The notes below the pieces were generated by a model. The model saw only the letters and a program-made list of their open reading frames with translations. It ran no database searches and had not been told where the DNA came from. From contig NC_083515.1 of assembly GCF_032362555.1 (NCBI RefSeq), positions 4,375,001 through 4,439,000 of the forward strand: a stretch of 64,000 bases of DNA, given 5' to 3'. Positions 52,481-64,000 of the stretch are shown here, in pieces. Every line of letters begins with the position of its first letter. Within the stretch, counting starts at the first letter, position 1. The stretch is from Amyelois transitella. Lineage: Eukaryota > Arthropoda > Insecta > Lepidoptera > Pyralidae. The translations under genes and the position numbers were made by a program.

Positions 52481-53959
52481 CTTCTCCAAACGGGAAATGT
52501 CACGTGAAAAGATGTATGTACAACCCCTTATTTCGTATTTTATTTATTTGAAGCTGACTGGAACTCTGCTTAGTAAGGAAAATTGAACTTATGGACATGC
52601 AACTTAGCGTCCCTGCGTCAAATTTCAGATTATTTTAATCAGTTGAAAAATATTCATACATACCCTTATAACATACAAATTTTTTTTCTGAGGTTCAATT
52701 AAGCCGGTAAACAGCCCAATTTTTGGCAAGTGGTTGCTGGGTCCACTGTTGATAAGTCGTTTATTTATATTTATACTAATTAGTTTTATGTATTAAATAC
52801 TGTAATCAATCATATACCAACTATGGAGAAACGTGTTAGAGTTAGGCCTAATTTATAGTCGCTTTGAATATACAGGAAAGTAAAACTCCTAGCTGAATTT
52901 TATGTTGATTTAAAACATAAGTGCATTTATTATCAAATAGATATTCAGAATTATCTTTTGATTCTTTGAAATATAATCAGTTACTTATCAATGTAACATT
53001 TTGATGTGGATCGCGCGCCCGTTGCTGTTTCTAAGCGGTTAATATTAATTAATTGCGAAGACATAAAGTTATCCACCAAAAGGGCCTGTTTTCCGACCGA
53101 CGGACTAAAGACGACTAAATTGAGTTTTGATTAAGCCCAAACTCTGAGTTAACTGCGTAACCGGTGCTGATGGCACGTTGCGCAATACTTGTTTGTTCAT
53201 TAATGCTAAAATATAATTAAGTTTGGGAGCCCCTAGGAACAGGCTAAACAACTTATCTAATTTGGGGACATGGCTTGCGTATCTATGAGGTGAGATCCTT
53301 AAAGACCCGGTTCAAGTAAATGCGAGGAAACTCAGATTGAATGAAGTCTAGATTACCTAACAACTAAAATAAATGTAAATGACTATGTTTCATTTCTTTA
53401 TGTGCCACTTAAAACCCAAGAAGTTAACATAATGTATTTGCTGTTTGTCTATGAATAAATTTACACTCAAGAAGTATTTCTTTTAAGAAATTAGAGAAAA
53501 TTTTTAGCATTGCATTTCCCCAAACTTTAACTAGTTGCCAGGCCAATTTAAACAAATATATAAAAACTCCATATTAATAGTTACTTCAAACAGCTTTTCA
53601 TTTACTTAAACAGATTTATTATTCGCAAAGTAACAAGTGAATATCAATATAATTTTCTGAGTAACCCTTTTATCTTAGTTAGTGACCTGTATTAGCTTTG
53701 TCCGAAGTGCCAGCGCCAATGCGCAGTGGACCTGCGAAAGTTATATAATGGATATTTATTGTTATGGACCCATCCTGTGCCACGCGTCATCGCCTTCCTA
53801 GGTGGGCTGGGTCTAAAATAACTTATAAATTTATTATATTACCTTTATTATGTTAAAATAAATGTTAAAACTTAAGTTAGCTCTTATAATAGAACTCAAA
53901 GAATTTGATCTAAATAGTATAAAGTTTGGGGATTTAAATAACCTTCTTTATTTATATAA

Positions 53960-54350
53960 CAGTTTCTCAAATAGCATTTTAATTTGATTTTGAATAAGTT
54001 ACATAACCTTTGTAGACATAATACTCGTATATTTTTATAGGACAGTCGTGCAAAGAGTCCGATCAATAAAACAAAACTACACATAAGTGTGTCTGTGTAA
54101 GTTTCTGTGTTATTTCGATTATAATAATAATAGAACACAATCAGATCTGCATACTTATGTTCCTATATGGGCTCGAAAAATAAACAACCATTTCATACAC
54201 TTTTCCAAAAAGCATTACATATTGATTTGGAATAAAATACACAACCTTTAAGATACATTACTCCTAGGGCAGTCGTGCAGAGTACGATCAATAAGACAAA
54301 AATTACACACATAAGTGTGTCTGTGTAAGTTTTTGTATTACTTAAGCCCA
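53960..54350. repeat. Imperfect direct duplication, ~150-bp units 228 bp apart
   Basis: Both units share acataagtgtgtctgtgtaag, gcagtcgtgca- or ggacagtcgtgca-type and gatcaataa-acaaaa strings (unit 1 about 53970-54118, unit 2 about 54200-54345). On the minus strand both carry a frame with TYTDTLMC and a hydrophobic stretch, but indels of 3 and 2 nt between units break the shared frame. Confidence 0.7.
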
Positions 54351-54637
54351 AGTTTGGGTCACGTACAAAGCGATCCAGCATCCAAACGGCTTCTTGGAAC
54401 TCAATCTGGAGTTGGTTGTTACCTCGGGCTATTGCGTTCTTTGTCTCGCTCTCGAGAGAAACTTCGTTTGGCCTTTTTCGTTATTTTTGTGTAACAAACC
54501 AGGTTTATTAATACATTTACGTTGTCAATTCATAGGTACTTTTAATAACATTTGTCGGTTGCAGTTGTATTTATGAGACAATCAAACATTTTAAGCTAGC
54601 TTGAAACTAAGTTCGAGAGGCGACACTTATGTTGTTA

Positions 54638-54902
54638 CATACATACATACATACATATGATCACGTCTATATCCCTTGCGGGGTAGACAGAGCCAACAGT
54701 CTTGAAAAGACTGAATGGCCACGTTCAGCTATTTGGCTTAATGATAGAACCGAGATTCAAATAGTGACAGGTTGCTAGCCCATCGCCTAAAAGAGGAATC
54801 CTAAGTTTATAAGCCTATCCCTTAGTCGCCTTTTACGACATCCATGGGAAAGAGATGGAGTGGTCCTATTCTTTTTTGTAATAGTGCCGGGAACCACACG
54901 GC
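54638..54902 (-). mobile_element. Full-length retroposon with 11-bp target-site duplication
   Basis: TTATGTTGTTA at 54627-54637 and 54903-54913 flanks an element running from (CATA)n to gggaaccacacggc. Very similar to the 31.8-kb copy. Confidence 0.93.
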
Positions 54903-55949
54903 TTATGTTGTTATACTAAATTAATGATACTATATTATATTATACGTCTATATAAACAAACATACTACTAAGATTCGGACTAGGTGTGAGTTAAACAACG
55001 GTAGTAGGCCTTAAAATTAGTTAAGACCACTTGTTTGAAATGATTAGGTTCTAGGAGAAGAATGTAGTAATTTTAGTTGCCTGTCATTATTGTCAGTAAT
55101 TTTGTCCTCAAGTTGCCTCTTAAAACATCCACAGAAAGATATAGACAGCGTGGTCATAAATATCTGCAATAAACTAGACGGACCATATTATAAAAGTTTT
55201 AATATAATCTGTTCAATAAATTAGTCGCAACCCACATCCGAACAATCTGAATGAAACAAGAGCATACAAGTAAATATTTCAGAATTTATTCCATTATCAT
55301 AACAACTCAGATTTTAATGTTCTTTTAAAAAGCAATGTACTTACATTGTTTGAGCGCGAAGCTAACGAGATGTATCATAAAAGCCGGGGGATAAAAACTT
55401 TTTATTTTCCTTTTGCTGCCGTATTAATAAGCGTACGCGTGTACAGAAGTATAGCGGGGATGAGCAAGTTTTTCAATTTGTTTAGTGGAAAATGTTATTC
55501 TAATGACAGAATACTATAGTGGGAAAAATTGATTATCTTATAGGAATTGTCGACACTTTAAGCAGAATTTTTAGTAGAAAATACAGCTTAAGAGCTCGAA
55601 TTCGTCCATGGGTCAGGACAAGATAGAAAACTAAAAAGAATTGAGTTAGGCTCGAACTTACTACGAAGCAAATTCAATCTGTGTAATTTAGAAACTTTTA
55701 TCTGTATTGCCTCGCAATTCAGACTTCTTTTTACAATAAGACTGACGCGGCTAGGTAGCTTTTATATAAAAAATGATAATATTTTCTTCAAACATCATAT
55801 CACACTTTCTCTCACATAATGTCATAAATTGATCAAGATAGCGTTGTTGAAGCTCAGAGCATCTATCACAACCGGTAACCGCGTTACCCGCCGCTAATTG
55901 TGATCCCGCCTGGAAAGAGTATCGGCGTTCCTTCGTCTATCGATCTCAG

Positions 55950-56043
55950 TCTTCGGCAGCCGTCGGGTTCCCCACTTCGCGAGCTTTACATTGATGTGCG
56001 AATTCCCTCGCAGCTGTCTGCGGATGGAGCGGACGGAGCAATG
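55950..56043 (+). CDS. Candidate second coding exon of the 33.8-kb gene
   Basis: A 94-bp segment between a pyrimidine-rich acceptor (ccttcgtctatcgatctcag) and a consensus donor ATG|GTAAGC. It supplies the single nt that completes the codon left by the donor at 34292 (TG+T = Cys) and then reads 31 open codons, LRQPSGSPLRELYIDVRIPS and onward, ending in phase 0. GC content and codon pattern look coding, unlike the surrounding AT-rich DNA. No family recognised. The link to the 33.8-kb exon rests on strand, phase and lack of rivals, so it could belong to another gene. Confidence 0.5.
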
Positions 56044-59000
56044 GTAAGCCCCTGCGGCATCCCTTCGGTAGGGTTGGTAGGGAGCGTCGGAAAGTAGGTC
56101 GGGACCCCCTCCCCGTCGCGTCGCTGTCGCTTTCACTGCGCCCGCTTGGGATAAAGCCTAATTTTTATTACGTTGCGTTCGATAGTCTTTCGTGATTGCT
56201 CTGAATTTTTCCGTGTTGTTATAGAGTTATCTTGCTGGTAGACATTTATGTATAAACAGAAAATATTGGCATGTCCATAGAAATTTGTTTTTTTATTTCT
56301 ATGTAGATATCTTATACGCCACGAATAAGTAAATATTGAATAGTTTTTACTAAAATTTGGTTAGCAGCTCGATGACGTAGATTAAGTTTTGGTACACCAA
56401 TGTTTGGGTGGTAACATTTCAAATAATTTTCAGTAACTCAGCGTTTAACCTTCTCCAAGTTATAAATATTTCAAAACTAATTGCTCAATTTATTCAACGG
56501 GCGTCTACAGCTGTATTATACATACATTCACTGATTTAAAACAAGATAAGGAACGTTGAATTTCATTTGCGGGTCAATTGCCTATCAGTACGAGTTTTCT
56601 AGGTACTTACCTGTCTGATGTTTTAACAAAATTCTGTTTTACAGTCATGATTTGTAAATCATATAAGCTTTCCTTTTGCTTGAATATTCTACAAAAAAGT
56701 GTTCGATTAATAAATATACTTCTATGTAAAACTCTTGCTCTACTGTGGTTGGACTCGATGATAGACAACTTTTGGGTCAGGTCAGGATAGTAATAATTCG
56801 AAATTAACGGGGCGTAGAAAGGACATGTTAGAGAATGCACGAAATGATGAGGATATATCCCGAAATCTTAATCCGATCTTACACCATACATGAAAATTAT
56901 ACTAACATAGAAACTACCTATGGATTATATTCGGGCAGTATGCGCAGAACACGACGCACTGACACTCGTAGCAAATAAGCGTGGAAAGTTGTAGCAAACT
57001 AATGATCGTAGAGCTGCGTAATAAACCAATCGTAGAATATCGTAGCAATGTACACAATAGGGCACTCTTAACTCTTCATCGTGTATGTGGGAATCACATG
57101 TAAAATTAATAAGAAAAAGATTAAAAAAATAGGTACTTACTTCAATATAAAAATGAACTTTTAAGTGACACGTAGAAAGACATGATATGCCGGTTATCTT
57201 GTCGATCAAGGGATGAATAAATTTACCACGTGTCATGCATAAACAAAATTATTGTTAAAAATTTAGTTAACACGACAGAAATCATCAAAAAAGTCGCGCC
57301 AAAATATGATTGCCATGTTAAGTTTACCGATATCAAATCAAGACCATGTTTCCGTAGTGCAGATACGAAAACAAGTCACGAGCTTAATAAAAACAGTACA
57401 ACAATAAATAAATGTTACGTGTATTAAAAGCAGCTTTTTACAAATGTCACTATGCCCGGGGCAGGGCCATGAATCACGGCTACAAGGACGTTTTGAATTA
57501 TTCCGGTTTTAGTTAGTGCAGGTGCTTTTTCATAAATTAGGAATAAGGGAAATACAATGTAATACGCAGTTTCGTGTTGCGAGAAAGAGTTATGTTAAAT
57601 TTAATAACAGGTAAAGCATGTAGGACTAAAATTGTAACGTATAATGAGAATAAAAAATTGTAAAAATGACTTTGATGATTTCTTTCACTCCTAGTACCTA
57701 CAAACATTTTATATGTGAATGAAAACTTACTTCACAAAACATAATTACTTAAATAATCCCTTTTATCACTTCATAATAGAGAAATATTACCGAAGTTTAT
57801 TTTAGCATTATTTAAAAGTACATGAAACATGATTACATTAGCCGCCTCGCAAGTCACTGGAAATACGTTGATTAAAATATATTCGTTGTTTTCATATGCT
57901 TGTTATTGTATAGAATATTAAATTAACCTGTCGTGTCATGTGGAGGTGTTTCTATAATTAAACATATCAAGGTGCGCAACAATGTAGCAACATTAAAAAT
58001 GAAATGTTTCCTTTCCCTTTGCTATTAAAATTTATGTGAGGTCTCCCGAATGTTTCAACGGTACGTATAGCACTTTGGCGGTAATATAACACTCTGACCG
58101 TTATATAGCACACGGTTGGTATTCACACGACTTCCTACGTGTATATCTTTTATTGAGACAAGGAACACAAATGAAGGTACAAAAATTTAACAAAATGTAG
58201 AATAATGACGCATTTCGGAAACAGTTGTTATATGTCTTGTTTTACGTCATCTCGTTTGTTTATTTATTTTGAATGCTTGATATCTGGACCGTATTTTTTC
58301 TGTTAAGTGGTGATAAAATAGAAAAAATAATCTAAGATACATATCCAAGGAGTTTTTCATGATAACCTACTTTCATAATACGTGCAGATTTCAAGTTGAC
58401 AAAATCTTAACAAAGCAAGTGGAAAATTCTGTCAGCAAGGTATGTTTTCTTTAGCCACTGAACAGATTTAAATACAAAGGCTACTTATCATTTCAGAAAT
58501 TCATGAAAAATAAGTTTTGAGTAAAAACTTGTAAGTTATAAAATAAGCGAAACAATCATGATGATATCGCTACATCATGTACGGCCGCCATTTTAAAAGC
58601 ATCATCCGACTCATTTGACGTGTAATTATTTTCATTTCGCAACCCAGTTTCCGAACGTGACCGACGACAGGCGAGAGTTTTTGTCGCTGGCAACCCCACA
58701 ACCTAATTTATGACTCGCGACCTTAATTCTCCTATTTAACGTTATTTGCCCACGTCTAGCTTTTCCCGACGTCACGCATGACGTTTTGTCGCATGACCTT
58801 AAGCCCTCAATTAAAAAAGAGCGATTGTATAAGTTTATTATAATTTTAATGGATCTATTTGTATGTCTGACTGTTATAATTTACTTCCTGAATGATCAAT
58901 ATTTAATGTGTTTTTCAAATTGTATGGCTCTTTTATCGAATTCAGAGGATTGAAAGAGCAAATTTGTAGTTTAATTTGAAAAGTTTTGTTTCTAACAAAC

Positions 59001-62000
59001 CGTTTAAGTCAGTAGCATTTCTAAGAAGCAGAACATTTCAAAGTAAAATGAAAGTTAATAACGTTCTGGTGAAAGAAAAAATACATTTTTCTATTTTAAA
59101 ATATGTCATTCTAATAAATTTGTATTAACTTTAAACATGTTCTTGTCAATTTTTTTGCTTCAGTAGTCAAAACAAATTGATGCACAGATAAGTAGGACTT
59201 TTAACGGGATAACATACGACGTAACGTCTTGATACTACTTACTACCCTTAAAGGGTAAAATACCTTAACTTAAGCAAAGTTTACGAAACTCATTGCTCAA
59301 TGAAGTGTGAACGATAACCGCTTTACGGCGAAATAGCCCGACTCACTTTCGTGTTCCAATCGGGGCACAAGAAGTTGAAAACACCCTCATAATGTCACCT
59401 TCATAATTCTATTTTAGGGGCCTAAAACACGTGCCATTTGCTCGCTTCAAAAGGAGTCACTATTTACCCACTGAGTATGAGAAAAAAAGGGAATTCAATG
59501 AACAATGCACAAACATTATGGCGAGAAAATGAGAGGACAAGGGGGACGTTTTTGTGAAGTTTCTAAGTAGCAGAACATTTTTTGTAATGAGAAATTATGC
59601 TGTGTATGCTACAGAGCGTCAGTGGTCGTTGTTCGATGATTGAGGTGGTCGGAGGTTAAGTTGTCAAAATAAAAGCGTGCTGCACGTGGAACCACGTGTT
59701 CAATTTTTATGATTACATTCTTTTGTCGAGGAAAAATGCTATAAGGAAATCAGCATAGGCAACTGGATGTGCAATGGTTGTCGAGATAGCTTCATGTAAA
59801 AATCTGACTGCACCCAACAGGATGATCAAAGGCGCGTTCCGACTCGCGAGCGCAAATGAGACTAACGGAATGATGCCGATGGTAATGTCAGTAAAATGTT
59901 CATGTCCTTGCGTGTAAGGTTGCAGTTCGAGTCCCGTCTGAGTTCCGATTGTAATAAAAATTGACTGTTTATCGTTATATTGCAGTATAAGTAGTGTTCT
60001 CGATGGCTGCCAAGCATACCCGGGGGAAGGGGTCATTGTAACGACCGGCTTTACGAGCAGACAATTACGTTACGTCACAATATAGTTTAACTAACCAATC
60101 AGGCGAGTTATCGCGATGTTGCGTGATTACTGTTGGTTTAGACTCTCGAACATAACTTGTATATCAATTTGGGTTGGGAACTTAAGTATGTTATACGACT
60201 ACATTGCTTTCGTGACGATATGATGTAGATAAAAACTACATCTGTAGAGTTCTACATGTCACTGGGCTAAGGTTGATGATGGAAAAGAATTCTTGATTTG
60301 TGGTAAAGATGGCTTCTAATTTATGTTCAAATCAAGATTAGAGAAGGGATAAACAAGCCCCCTATATTGGTACGCCATTATTACAGCTTAGAGAGTCGGC
60401 AAGAAGAGAGAACTTTAGTGAGCTCAAAAAATTTTCTATTTAAGAGTCGCCTTTATATGAAGAAGTCACGGCCCTGCGTTCCTAAACAAATATTTTCCCA
60501 AATATGTTTAGTTATTTAATACACTAAAATAGTATGGTTACCAGTAAGCAACTTTTTAATAGGTATTGAGAGAGATTTTGAACTATTATAAAATGGGGTT
60601 TATCTTTGGTGACAATAGCGTATAATTACATCAGGGATAAGTTGAAGCTCACAAGATTTTATTTCATAGAATAAACAAATATCTTTCTCAAATATTTATT
60701 CAGTGGATTTTCTATCAAATAATGTATTCATTAATCAATATTCTTACGACGAGCCTTCAACCCACGCCACGCAAAAATTGATCCGTGAAGCTTAAACTTT
60801 TCGGTAATTTCGACGTGGGTTTGTTTTTATTCGTATACCTAATTCTCTTTATTTTATTAAGTCTGAACACCACGTTGGCGTGTCTTTGAAACAAGTTGAA
60901 AGCTGTTTATAACCGTACAAAGCCAGAGTAGAAACCGTGAAAATAAAAACTGGAAAACAGCGAGTATTTTGTAGCTGTTTTGTTCTCACTATGATCCCGG
61001 GATGAGTGCTGGCTGAGTTCGTCGACCTCGAGAATAGCTGTGGAGCTCCAGTTGAATACTAAAGCTTTCTCAACGAACCTTCATGAAATACTAAGAGTAA
61101 AGAAGTTTAATGCCAATACTCCTGAACAAATGTAAGTATTTTCTCTGTACTGTCCCGAAATGAAATTTACCTCATTTGTATTATTCAAAATTATGTCTTA
61201 GATCTGAGCAGTGAACGAATAATAACTGTGTGTATTACTAAAGTACTCATTACTTAAAGTGGCTCATCTGTTAGTAGTTTTAATTTATGGCGCCTATCGC
61301 TTGCGACGACGGGAGGAAACTATTGCCTTACGTTAATGGAAGTTACCCGTTCATTTTCTGTGTAACTAACTCGAATACTCAGTCGTTAACTTCAGCTAAG
61401 TTGAGACTTGACGCTTCCAGGAATTATGATAGCGGTGTTAGTTTTGATAAAATCTGTTTAGCTGAAACTCTGACTTCTCATGCGAGAAAGGAATAGAGAT
61501 AGGGTAATCTGTCCCCTTTTCTCATGACCCTTTGAGTGAATGCGTATTTTCAGCGCTGAATAATTTTGACTTCATAATGTTTCTATTGTTTATGGCAGTA
61601 TGTGCGGCCTAAATTTGAACCCGTATTTTTGTGAAGAAGTTCCTAGAACGTCCGGCCGGATTTGCGAATAAAACCGGCCTTTGTGAATTATCAGGGTCGC
61701 CATTTTGTTAAAACTTACTTGCCGTGGCCTAAATACGTTTTCTTCTATCAAAACCTTATTTGTGGAATAATGTTAACCTTAATCCTCACCACCCACACAT
61801 CTCTTTTGTACTCGTGTATTAGGAATATAGGGTACATATTTTTTCTTATTATTTCAATCCCGGTTAAATTTAGTTATGTATACGTTCATACGATGCGATA
61901 CATTACAAAGATCATATCAAGTTCAGTTTCAGTCAAGACATATGCATAATATTGTTGACTTTGAGTTCAATCTAAGTTAGTTACTTAAGCTCGGCAAGAT

Positions 62001-62205
62001 CTAGATATTGTAGTTCACAAGACATCCACAGACATAGTGCTCTTGTAATCTTAATCTGTAGACTGTATATAGGTACTAGTGGATATAAGTTGAGCATAGG
62101 AATCAGAATACCTTAGTTTTATATTTATCCGAATTTTAAAGATCCTCAATCAATAAATAGCAAAAAGGACCTTAATTAACTAATAAATGATTAAAAATAC
62201 CAATA
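56044..62205. other. Intronic or intergenic, nothing recognised
   Basis: If the 55.95-kb exon is real this is its downstream intron. I saw no exon with convincing splice sites and phase. A tRNA-like segment at 59866-59947 is the only feature worth marking. Confidence 0.4.
59866..59947 (+). other. tRNA-like segment, degenerate
   Basis: Has a perfect B-box GTTCGAGTC (59925-59933), a possible anticodon stem CCTT/AAGG and CGGAA/TTCCG pairing at the ends. It is 82 nt, the T stem is poor and the D arm is not convincing, so this is more likely a tRNA-derived SINE head or pseudogene than a working tRNA. Confidence 0.25.
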
Positions 62206-62207
62206 TA

Positions 62208-63979
62208 GGGTAAAGTCAGGATAGATGCCGCAGTGGGATAGGTGCCTCGTTTTCTAAAACTCATATTTCCGAAATAGCTACCTACGTTTTAATAAGTTAA
62301 AACGGGAGCGAAGTCTCCGCACACCTCAATCCCTGCAAGTGCGTCGTTGAAAGTGGACGTATTTCGCTGGTGTGTGCGATAATCTCCGCAGCGAACGTGT
62401 CAAACAGCTCGGACTTTATTTATGTAAGTATTTACAGCTTCATAACTTTACAAGTACTAATTAGTTCCATATATTTTTTGTTATACCAGTACACAGGTTA
62501 TTAAATAACACATCCATATTAATATAGTTGTTGTTTTGTGTTTATTTTATTAAAAATATATGAGGGCATCTATCCATATCAAAAAGGATAGTTGCCTTGA
62601 TTTTTCGCGGTATAGGTGCCCCTAACAGTGTCTATCCCTCATATCTTTATACATTATAAATTAATATATTTTCTATGTTTTATAATTTTCATTGCATTAG
62701 TTTTTAGATATCTAGCATACAAGAAAAAGAAACACCTTCTAAATTTTTGGTCGAAGCATCACCAATACCACAAATTTCTTTAACAATGTCTAAAAGGGTA
62801 AAACAATCTGCAGATATTTTTAATACAGAAGAAAACAATAAAGAAAAGAACTATACATATTGCTGAAAGAAAAAAATTACAAACTATGTTAGATAAAAAA
62901 AAAAGAATAAAACTGAAAAGAAAGTAAAAACTAATTAAAACAAGACTGATACTAAAGGAAAAGGAAAATTAAAGAAGGCAAACAAAGAAACCAAAGATAA
63001 AGAGCGAGTTAAGAGAGTTTATAAAAGAAAAAGGAGAAATACTTATTATAAAGATGACTACAGTGAGACTGATTTTAGTGAGAAAGAAAATTATGTTTAA
63101 GTTAAAGTAAGTAAAGGAAGAGGAGCTCAAAAAAGACAAAGTATTTATAATTCAAGTTGTGATGGTGGAGATTATCCACTAATTAATTGTAAAACGAAAG
63201 GAAAGAAAACCAAAGGTTTACCTGTTAAGAAAACTACAAAGACAAACAAAAAGCTTCGAAGATAGAAACGAAATAAAAAGTTCACGTAAAGACATATCAT
63301 TTTAAGTTCAAATAGCAAAACTGAAGATAAACCAGCTACTTACTCTAAAATGATAGAAGAGAAATGTAAAGATTTGTCTGTGAAGAAACATACAGATGAT
63401 AATAATTGCATAGAATGCTTTGACAGCTATGAAAATACAATATCCGATTGGATTCAGTGCATTTCATGACAGAAGTGGTTGCATGTAACCTGCACACTTT
63501 ACAAAAATTATTGCTCAAGATGTGGAAAAGAGAGATTATGAGTACATGTTGATTTTTAAACTTTTATTACTTACTATTAAAAATTGTTCATTATTTTTGT
63601 TACATTCTTTATGATTATTTTACTTGAAGATAATTTACATAACATGTTGATTGATATGCCTCAATAAAACAAATTTTAATCATGCATATTTCTATTTTTT
63701 ATTCCATACGGCATGTATCCCACACCATGGGCATCTAACCTCCTTAATATTTTCATGGCGGGGCATCTATCCATATAGGGTAGGCACCTATCCTCAAAAA
63801 ATGGGTCTGCAGAAACTCATTTTTTGCCCAACCAGTAATTGCTAGGCCATCTAAAATAAGCCGTAATGTAAGAAAAAAGACCAAATAAGTAATATTGAAA
63901 GTATTTTTTAACGATATTTTATTAGATTTGAAATAACAAGACAATTTCAAAAAGTGAGGCATCTATCCTGACTTTACCC
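62208..63979 (+). mobile_element. DNA transposon, TA target site, 22-bp inverted repeats, internally decayed
   Basis: Ends 62208-62229 and 63958-63979 are perfect inverted repeats (GGGTAAAGTCAGGATAGATG...), each flanked by TA (62206-62207 and 63980-63981). This fits the Tc1/mariner/pogo superfamily. Subterminal motifs such as gcatctatccatat and ggcacctatcc recur inside at about 62566, 62630 and 63762. The interior carries a decayed Lys-rich frame and a C-terminal Cys/His motif but no recognisable DDE catalytic region, so it is non-autonomous. AT-rich. Confidence 0.88.
62745..63540 (+). pseudogene. Remnant of a transposase C-terminal region
   Basis: Fragmented by several stops and frame changes. 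The first part reads EASPIPQISLTMSKRVKQSA. A long Lys-rich middle follows (KGKGKLKKANKE, RVYKRKRRNTYY). The last part, about 63350-63540, reads CIECFDSYENTISDWIQC, then a stop, then QKWLHVTCTLYKNYCSRCGKE: a PHD/CxxC-type zinc-binding pattern with W-x-QC and H-x-x-C. Insect pogo/Tigger-type transposases often end in such a motif after a DDE_1 domain; here the DDE domain is missing. It is described as it stands, broken. Confidence 0.6.
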
Positions 63980-64000
63980 TACCTAGTTCTCCTTCGTAGG

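Larger units (their letters stand above)
34293..55949 (+). other. Probable giant first intron
   Basis: Follows the donor at 34292 and extends to the candidate acceptor at 55949, if that exon is real. Holds the LINE, the ATT-flanked insert, many retroposon fragments, Helitron pieces, local duplications and two small GC-rich islands (about 49990-50090 and 52378-52480). No further coding exon could be supported inside it. Confidence 0.45.

Noticed and set aside
59713-60036. 107-codon minus-strand ORF with a hydrophobic stretch
   Set aside because: No homology recognised, no splice or promoter support, and it runs through the tRNA-like segment in antisense, which explains its odd composition.

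Overview
This window is from an insect nuclear genome, most likely a moth (Lepidoptera). The evidence is the AT-rich, intron-rich layout; insect versions of drk and RpSA; Helitrons with lepidopteran-type ends (TCTATACTAATATTATAA start, CACAGCTAG end); and many copies of a ~255-bp retroposon (gccgtgtggttcccgg... to a (TATG)n tail) of a kind I associate with moths. The species cannot be named from the sequence alone.

Layout. (1) 2.4-10.0 kb, minus strand: drk, the GRB2-type SH3-SH2-SH3 adaptor, six coding exons giving 211 aa. (2) 11.4-14.6 kb, plus strand, divergent from drk: RpSA, the 40S ribosomal protein SA / laminin-receptor-like protein, a non-coding first exon plus six coding exons giving 301 aa. 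(3) 15.2-23.0 kb, minus strand, convergent with RpSA: a SUN-domain inner-nuclear-membrane protein rebuilt here from seven phase-consistent exons (302 aa). (4) 26.7-28.8 kb, plus strand: two tandem intronless genes for unfamiliar secreted or membrane proteins, one with a Lys-rich hydrophobic core and one with Tyr/Pro/His repeats; each has a TATA box and initiator immediately before a very short leader. (5) 33.1-34.3 kb: a CpG-rich island carrying the first coding exon of a Pro/Arg/Cys-rich protein, followed by a very long intron. A 94-bp GC-rich, phase-compatible candidate second exon lies at 55.95 kb, so most of the right half of the window is probably intron.

The rest is non-coding or mobile DNA: a 5'-truncated LINE with an intact 605-codon reverse-transcriptase frame (41.1-43.2 kb), a GC-rich ~720-bp insert flanked by ATT repeats (43.2-43.9 kb), Helitrons, retroposon copies with clear target-site duplications, RTE-like LINE tails, and at the right edge a complete-ended DNA transposon (62.2-64.0 kb) with 22-bp inverted repeats, a TA target duplication and a decayed Lys-rich reading frame ending in a Cys/His zinc-finger-like motif.

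No operon logic applies. The three recognised genes are unrelated housekeeping or signalling genes packed close together: RpSA and the SUN gene end about 0.6 kb apart, and drk and RpSA start about 1.4 kb apart. I see no CRISPR array, rRNA gene, confident tRNA gene or viral gene.
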